A stretch of 64,000 bases of DNA, from contig JAUCEF010000016.1 in assembly GCA_033558025.1 (NCBI GenBank), positions 2,542,001 through 2,606,000 on the forward strand. The letters run 5' to 3'. Positions 57,706-64,000 of this stretch are shown piece after piece. A program made the translations under genes and the position numbers. The stretch's first letter is position 1, and each line of letters starts with the position of its first letter. The notes under the pieces were generated by a model. The model was not told where the DNA came from. It saw only the letters and a program-made list of their open reading frames with translations, and searched no databases. Origin of the DNA: Phytophthora sp. 'mugwort' (lineage: Eukaryota > Oomycota > Peronosporomycetes > Peronosporales > Peronosporaceae).

Positions 57706-58527
57706 TCAACTACTTCCGAGTCCGCGCGGCAATGCGTAAAGCCCAAGTGCGTACGAGTACAACCTGGCGTCAATGGCATCCTTCTCACGGACTTTGCGCG
57801 TCTCCAGCCAGTCCACGAGACCTTCCAGTGGTGCATGCACGACGTGAATGATCTCGTCCGGTTCCAGCTGCTGCTTCAACGGCGGCAGTTGCTCTTCAGC
57901 GCGCACCTCTACCAGCAGCAGCCTAGATTTTCCATTGGTGACCCCTTGGTCGTTCACCATAGGCGGGCCCATGTGCAGCACGCGCGAGCCGACGTAGCCC
58001 GTTTCCTCTTTGAGTTCTCGCATGGCAGCCACTTCCGGCGCCTCCTGTGGGTCAATAAGTCCAGCCGGGAGCTCCAGTACCCACTGACCCACTGGCGGAC
58101 GGAACTGGCGGATCAGCACGACGCGCGTCGGGGCTCCTTGCTTTGTCAGGAACGGGAACACTACAACGGCATCACATACCTCCTGCTTGCTCTGCCCTTG
58201 CTGTTTTTGAGCGACTGACTCTGTGGAGGCTGCACGAGCTTCGGATGAAGGCTTTGGATAGGTCGTCGTGCGCTCGAGCCCCGTCCAATGACGCTCGATG
58301 CCTTGCGCGTCCAGGAACAAGATGCGCTTGAGGCGGATCCATGGGTTCTCGAACAAAGTCTTCTCCGAGATGACCCGCGGGAGCTGTTCATGGTCGCGTC
58401 CAGAGGAGGAGAAGCAGGCTGACAGAATTGGAGATGAAATACGAGAAGATGCAGCGCCTGTAGGTGCATTTGGAGCGTGGACGGCGGCGGCACTGCGCCG
58501 CAGCGAGCGTCGACCAAGCATCAGCAT
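57706..58527 (-). CDS. NUDIX hydrolase, ADP-ribose pyrophosphatase type
   Basis: 273 aa, single exon, starting at ATG 58527. A basic, Ser-rich N-terminus resembles a mitochondrial presequence. The Nudix box (Gx5Ex7REUxEExGU) is at about residues 156-178, with GLIDPQE, then REL, then KEETGY. The preceding IRQFRPPVGQWVLELPAG is typical of ADP-ribose/NDP-sugar pyrophosphatases (NUDT5-like). The substrate is therefore likely ADP-ribose or related nucleotide sugars. It is convergent with the J-domain gene (108 bp apart). Confidence 0.85.
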   Translation of the reverse strand: MLMLGRRSLRRSAAAVHAPNAPTGAASSRISSPILSACFSSSGRDHEQLPRVISEKTLFENPWIRLKRILFLDAQGIERHWTGLERTTTYPKPSSEARAASTESVAQKQQGQSKQEVCDAVVVFPFLTKQGAPTRVVLIRQFRPPVGQWVLELPAGLIDPQEAPEVAAMRELKEETGYVGSRVLHMGPPMVNDQGVTNGKSRLLLVEVRAEEQLPPLKQQLEPDEIIHVVHAPLEGLVDWLETRKVREKDAIDARLYSYALGLYALPRGLGSS

Positions 58528-58712
58528 GAGCTCGACGTTGTTTAACTGACATTGTGGATAGCACACTAAATATGCGGGTTGGTTTAGAAAAGACAGTGAA
58601 ACCAAGTTGATTGTACTGTAAGTTGAAGAGCGCCTAACTTAGCGAGCGTGCTTATTCACTTTTTCTCTATGGAGGAGCTTCATTTGTCTCAAGACATCTA
58701 AGCGAAAACCCT

Positions 58713-60397
58713 CTAGCGATTCTCCACGACAACAGGCACAACAATCTTGGTCTGCACGTCCAGATAGGCCGGACACACCACGCGAACTTCCAACTCGTAC
58801 TTGCCTGGGAATATAAAAAAAAGCAACTAGAGGTCAGTACCAACATGACGGAATCAGAGCAATTATCTCGACGTACCAGGCGCTTCAGGTCCCAAGAAAC
58901 CTTCCTTTTGGGCGACTTGCTGGGATAGGTCCAGGCACTAAACATCATAACAAAATAGCACCATAAGAAAAAGCATCTCAACCACAAAAAACAATGCAAA
59001 GCACTGACCTTCCAAGCCGCATACAGACGACCAGTTCCCTTGTCCATGACGAGGAACCACACGTGTTCCTTGCGAAACGGGCTCTTAGGGTCAACATGAT
59101 CGTAGAGTGTGGCAGCCAGAGGCGCTTTTTCACCCGCGTCTAGGTGCTGACGCTGCAGGGTAGTCTGCAACGTGAGCCAGTCTCCTGGTTGAATGTTGGG
59201 CTCGTCCAAGACAGCCACCGTTGTACCCTCCAAGTGCAACTTCGGCAGCCGGCCTTCCACGGCAGCAACACGCTCGCACTGCTCGCGCAGCGCGACCTCA
59301 TCTGGCACAAAATTACCCTGCGCAATGCTGGACAGCAAAGAGAGCGCGCGCAGCAACGGAATGGCAGGGTACGCGCGCTTCACTAACTGCTCGGCAGCCA
59401 TCGTCGCGAAAATATCCACCAGGAACGGCAGCTCAAGCAGCACCTTCTGGAACCGCTGGTCCACCCACGCTGGACGCGACACACCATGCAGCTTGTCACG
59501 ACGCAGGTACTGGTACAGCGCCAACATGTTCTCTCGCGCCACCGGGTCCGGGTGCTTGCGGATGCGGCTGATGACCTCACTGGGTAAGGCCTTGGCAGCT
59601 CCCATCTTCTTTGCGAGCTTGTCCTGCGTTTTGGTACGGAGCTGCGCTTCATTCCGCGCGTCATCCAGGATGCCTGCGGCCGACCCCGTCATCTCGTCGC
59701 ATGATAAAAGCAGCTCCACCACATCGTGCACACTCATTTTTTCAGTCAAGGCATCGACGAAGCTCCCCTGGGTAGCACGCGAGATCTGCGTGCGGTCGCG
59801 GCGACCCGTTCGCTTCTGCAGCCAGTACACGAGGTAAGCAAGGCCTGCGAAGATCACGCCGAAGTACAGCAGCACGAACACGGACCCTGTGCTGCCGCTG
59901 GCACCGCTGAACATGGAGGCGAATGCCACGTCCATTAGTATAGACTGGTGGCCGTCCGGGTGGCCATACTTGCGATAGTTCTCCATGCTCTGCGGGTCCG
60001 TGAGCGCCTCGTACGCCTTAGTGACGCGCGCGAACTGGGACGTGGCCCGTGGGTTGTGCAGATTTTTGTCGGGGTGGAGCTGCCGCCCGAGTGCGCGGAA
60101 AGCCTTCTTGATTTGACGGAGGGACGCCGAATCGCTCACTCCCAGGATCTCGTACGGATCGAAAATGCCCGACGTGTCAACACTCTGCAAGGCCGAGAAG
60201 CAGCGCCAGAGCAGGCCGCCAGCCAGGGCCAACAGCGCCAAATGCAGCGCGAAGCCGCGCGATCGCAATTTCTTGGGGGTACGCACGACACGGTAGACCG
60301 CGAAGAGCGTGGAGGGCACTACATACAACGCCAGCATGACGCCTGCGAACGCGTAAAAGGCGCCATCAGACTCGGACAGGAGCTTGTCCGACGCCAT
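58713..60397 (-). CDS. SEC63: SEC63-type ER translocon J-protein
   Basis: Exons 60397-59009, 58937-58877 and 58804-58713, introns of 71 and 72 bp, giving 513 aa. Membrane segments lie at about residues 13-34 and 50-70, then a lumenal J domain (FDPYEILGVSDS, QLHPDKN with HPD at 108-110), a third segment at about 171-193, then a large cytosolic Sec63/Brl-type domain. After splicing the C-terminus reads through EGFLGPEAP to VVPVVVEN. The expected partner is the Sec61 channel in protein import to the ER, with BiP recruited by the J domain. It lacks a long acidic C-terminal tail. Confidence 0.88.
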
Positions 60398-61369
60398 TGC
60401 TACTATGCCACGTCGACATGTCACTGTGACTGACTCACTTTAATGCCAATGCATCGATAATCACATGTATTCCAATTCATTGCTTTTAAAATTTTCACTA
60501 CAAAAAATTTTCTCTAGTAAATTTTATTTCAAAAACCTATTATTTAATGAAGCTTTTCGCATTTTTACGTCCTAAATATATATATTAATGCCAAGCTATT
60601 GGTCCCCGGACGGCTACAATCGTTATGATCTCCTATTGGCCCTCGTTTTTCAAATACAAGCAAATCTCCAAAAAAAAAACGACAGTTACAGTTAAAATAC
60701 AACAATAACAACAAAACCGTGTCAAATGCAGAGCGGAATGGATTTTGCCAAAACTTACATTGTTAAACTGGACATAGCCCCAACTAGGATAGCACTACAG
60801 TGACAGACACGCTTTAGGATATATTTTGAGGTCCTTTGCATTTTACATGTTTTCATATCGACGAAGATGGTCGGGGCGCTGCTTAAAATCGAGAGCGGTC
60901 ATTTTAGGAAACGGATGCCGATGATGGGGCGTCTCAGTACCTTCTCTGTGTAATTGTATCGGCTCTTTGTATTTGACCGAGCGTTTATAGTCACAGGATT
61001 GGATAGGTCATCTTAGTGGTGTACAGCGGGTAGAAGAAGTTTACGCCCACGCTCCCACAGTGGCTTCAACAAGAACACTCAAGCCAAGACCAACGTTACT
61101 GCCTCAACAGCATTCAAAGCAATTCCCCTCTCGGGTTCGCTTGAATGTAATTGGCGAAATCGTGCTAGATTACGTAAATCAGAGCGTTCAAAGCTACCTA
61201 TCGACTGAGCCTCTTTACAGACCCGGCATTGTCACTTTGCTCGTGTCCAACAAATCTAAATTGTTCACTTTGTTGTGGGCCATGGGGCGTGCAAGATAAC
61301 ACGAATAGTCTGAAGACTTGCGAGAACGCGTAATTCTTAATGCAAAGACAGGATAAGCACAAAACAGAT
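60398..61369. other. intergenic, AT-rich
   Basis: Includes AT-rich tracts and A-runs at 60480-60690. No supported gene. The frame at 61060-61299 has no recognised motif. Confidence 0.4.
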
Positions 61370-62128
61370 TTGCGAGCAGCTCTGTATGCCCAGTTGGAGC
61401 GTTCGCACACCAATTCAAGAAGTATGGACGCTAAGGACACTATCGTGATCCGGACGCCTCGCTAGACTAATTCCTGATACGATAGACGCATCGTGAGAGT
61501 CGTCGGAAGAAATCGTTTTGTAAGTGCTGATACCGTCGCTGCACAAATCTCTGAAGATGCGGGTGTATCGATCTCTCCTCGCCTTGCTAGCGATAGAATT
61601 CGTCCGTCTGGTCTCGATGGAAGATCTGCAAATAAGAAACCGTATCTCAGTTCCTGCCTGAGACTCGTTTACGCTAAAAAGTTTCAAATAAAGAATTCAG
61701 GCTTTTGGAGCCGAGTTCGCTTCGGCGATGAAGCATGTGTCGAGCTACATATGAAAGCTTTCAACCCTCGGTGTGAGATCCCAACCTTCAAGTCAAGTGA
61801 AAGTATCTGATGGTGATGAGTTCAGTACAGCTGATGGAGTTGGTTCGATGCATTGTTGTGAGCAGTCGGTGACTGGAGAATACTACCGCTTTTTGACCAG
61901 TAAAGAGATTCCCTTCACGAAGTAGTCTCTTGGCCTTTCTGGAGAGCTATGTTTGTACAGGACAATGCGTGCTCTTAATGCAAAACAGATTGCGAATTGC
62001 CTGGCGACCTGAAACGGATATCATTGGGCATCCTCCCCAATGTCCAATGTCGGACCTGAACCCGATTGAATATCTATGGTTTATCATGAAGAAGGAGCTA
62101 ACCGCCAGCCTGCACACCAGCTATCGGT
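61370..62128 (+). pseudogene. Tc1-like transposase, decayed
   Basis: RNRFVSADTVAAQISEDAGV is the HTH part, then KKPYLS, then VRFGDEACVELH (first catalytic Asp), a degenerate VQDNACS region (second Asp, near 61950) and MSDLNPIEYLWFIMKKEL with the final Glu. Stops and shifts occur near 61460 and 61810. Order and motifs fit Tc1 of the Tc1/mariner superfamily. I could not fix the terminal repeats. Confidence 0.65.
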
Positions 62129-62862
62129 AACCTCAAAGTCAAGCTCTTGCGCATTTTGAATATTATCGATGATAGCGTAGTTAGGCAGTGTTACTTATCA
62201 ATGCCTAAAAGGCAACTGTTAGTTGTAGGGGGGAGGCTGCAGCGAGTACTAAACTGAAAGTCTATTTTGCATAATACAGGTGAGCATAAACTGTTTCTAT
62301 CCGCTTTACTACCCTTCAAAAGCGATATCCCCATTTCGGTAAGCTGTAATAATATCTATCCAAGAGTCACAATGAAACGTTCATAAGGGAAATCACCAGT
62401 TTTGGACCACCACAACATCATTGCAAGCGTTTGGTGAGAACTCTGCATTGGTTTCAGCAGGGAAACAAAATTTGGCAGTATTAAGAAACCTGAAGCTTCT
62501 GTTTTTGTTTAGGCACATCCATACCTCCGACAAGTAATATCGTGTGATGGTTTGATGGCAGCGAAGTCTGAAAGGCACGTAGCGTCAGGGATATGAAAAC
62601 TCCTTAAGTCTATATGTTTATTTTTAACCAATTCATAAAGTATGTGCGTTCATGAAGAGCACGACGTTTCGCGGTCATTGCTGAAGCCGTATTCTGCAAC
62701 TAGTGACGTCCAAGCCCTAGTGCTGCTGAGCCACGCTGACTACTCAAGCCACGGTCGCAGCTGCCGCCTCCGACCTAGTTCATTTCCGTGGACAAATAGA
62801 AGCTAGGAGCACGCTACCCCAGCAGGAAGTTAACGCGCGTGAACTAACCCGACGTTCTATTT
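62129..62862. other. no recognisable gene
   Basis: Contains short non-coding stretches only. No inverted repeat edges were seen to close the Tc1 relic. Confidence 0.3.
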
Positions 62863-63550
62863 TTTCTAGGACGACCTACAGGACAGGTTCGACATCGTCA
62901 AGCCACGGCCGTGTCCATCAGCGTGTCGTCTTCGTTCCACAGCTGCTACAAGTATCTGCTGGAGCTGTGGTGCTCCGTGCGGGCGTGCACTCGAGACGCC
63001 GCTGTCCAATGCGCTTGTCAACGAGGTGACCGTGTACGCGGCGGAGATGGAGTCACTCCCCAACGAGAAGAAGCCGGTGGCGCCCGTGGGCTGAAGCTAG
63101 AGTAGCCGCTGTCCAAAACACGCATGGGCGAGATTACCAGGTACCCGTCGGAGGAGGAGGTGCTGCGCAAGGAGAAGAAGCTGGTGTGGCCCGTTTCTCT
63201 CATGGCGTGCTACAACTGCATGTACGCATTCATCCTAGGGACGCCATCAGCTACCTAGAGAAGGAATCGACCGTCCAGGCGAAGAACCTCGTGCTATGTT
63301 CGCCCATGGTCAACTGGTTCTTTGAGAGCGGCGCGGTGGGCAATGTGATTCAGGCGAGGCGTCCGATGCGCCGCTCGAGATCATGGCGGGCAGTCTGCAC
63401 ATCGGCGTGGGTCAACCGTACTCGGATTCACCGACGCTGCAGGACAGCGACGAGGAGCTTAGGTTCCCCAGTGACGAGGTCTAGGACGAAGAGTCTTTCA
63501 GGCTGTTCACGGCAAGGCGAGGGCATAAGCAAGACGCGAACTCGTAAGTG
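62863..63550 (+). pseudogene. degenerate unidentified gene
   Basis: Shifted frames give coding-like segments such as NALVNEVTVYAAEMESLPNE, MGEITRYPSEEEVLRKEKK and LEIMAGSLHIGVGQPYSD. They read in one direction and end at about 63550. I recognise no family. It could be a host gene fragment duplicated from elsewhere, since no transposase motif is seen. Confidence 0.3.
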
Positions 63551-64000
63551 TTAATCTGCTATACACGCACTGGAGCTTGGTAAGAGCTTGTTGTTGTATG
63601 AATTAACAGCTTACGTTATACGTACGTACTGGCTAAACTTCCTCTGCAATGCTCGTTTGCGTAGACAATGGCCGAATCTACGACGCAATGCCGGCAGCAT
63701 TCGCCACAGGCACCTCGTCACAAACGCAGACATGGATTGCTTCGGCTTCGTTTTGTGGCGTGGTCGTCGGCTTGGTGCGCTTCGCTGCTACTTCGAGAAG
63801 CCAGTTGTGCGTCAAGCGATTCCCGCCCACGAATACTCGCTTTCGCTTCCGATTTTTCTTGGTAGGAGTGTGCAGAGTGGGAACGTCAGTCTCAGTTATA
63901 TCTCGCATTTGAAGCCATGTCGTGATATGCACGTTCTCCTGAGCGCCGTTCCTGGTATAGTTATAGAGCAGCCGATTCAAGTTCACCAGTGACAGTGGAA
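63551..64000. other. right edge, unassigned
   Basis: One plus-strand frame of 134 codons (63588-63992), with shorter open frames on both strands, none with a known motif. Confidence 0.2.

Noticed and set aside
57835..58218. 127-codon plus-strand ORF over the NUDIX gene
   Set aside because: Overlaps the Nudix box on the other strand; shadow frame.
1..64000. RXLR or Crinkler effector genes
   Set aside because: No signal peptide followed by RXLR-EER, and no LFLAK-type motif, was seen in any supported frame.

Overview
The window looks like nuclear DNA of an oomycete, most likely a Phytophthora-type genome. The basis is short (about 55-90 bp) GT-AG introns, an oomycete-style initiator motif, gene islands with 75-350 bp spacing, and a transposon population typical of Phytophthora: chromodomain Gypsy, Copia, Crypton, piggyBac, pogo, mariner and MULE elements. 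I cannot name the species. No rRNA, intact tRNA, CRISPR array or effector gene was recognised.

Layout. 1-9.0 kb: a MULE remnant, a mariner-like transposase cut by an LTR, a large inverted repeat (1875-8282) built from two head-to-head copies of the 3' part of a chromodomain Gypsy element, then a hAT-like remnant. 10.1-20.9 kb: decayed DNA transposons in series: a Crypton tyrosine recombinase, an unusual CENP-B-type HTH plus Ulp1-like protease gene, an intron-bearing piggyBac, a pogo-like element with recognisable terminal inverted repeats, and an intron-bearing mariner. 21.2-24.6 kb: a first host island of three genes: a low-complexity protein with PPGG motifs, an unknown two-exon gene and a membrane-anchored PEBP-family protein. 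25.7-33.7 kb: a plus-strand Copia fragment, then a 5.7 kb minus-strand Copia element with both LTRs. 35.8-47.0 kb: an 11.2 kb chromodomain Gypsy element with about 0.9 kb LTRs and a 4 bp target duplication. It has no recognisable reverse transcriptase domain and carries a long antisense ORF between integrase and the 3' LTR. 47-52.2 kb: a MULE transposase and a coiled-coil pseudogene carrying a short fold-back duplication. 52.35-60.4 kb: a second host island with six genes: a thiamine-pyrophosphate-type mitochondrial carrier, a small membrane protein, mitochondrial elongation factor G, a J-domain protein, a NUDIX hydrolase and SEC63. 61.4-64 kb: a Tc1-like relic and degenerate unidentified sequence.

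The second island is housekeeping in character (mitochondrial transport and translation, chaperones, ER translocation). Genes there are convergent or divergent with shared short promoters. The transposable elements are nearly all broken by frameshifts or stops. Two features stand out. Both Gypsy families carry a gag-like ORF antisense to pol, between the chromodomain and the 3' LTR. There is also a separate DNA-binding/SUMO-protease-type gene among the transposons.
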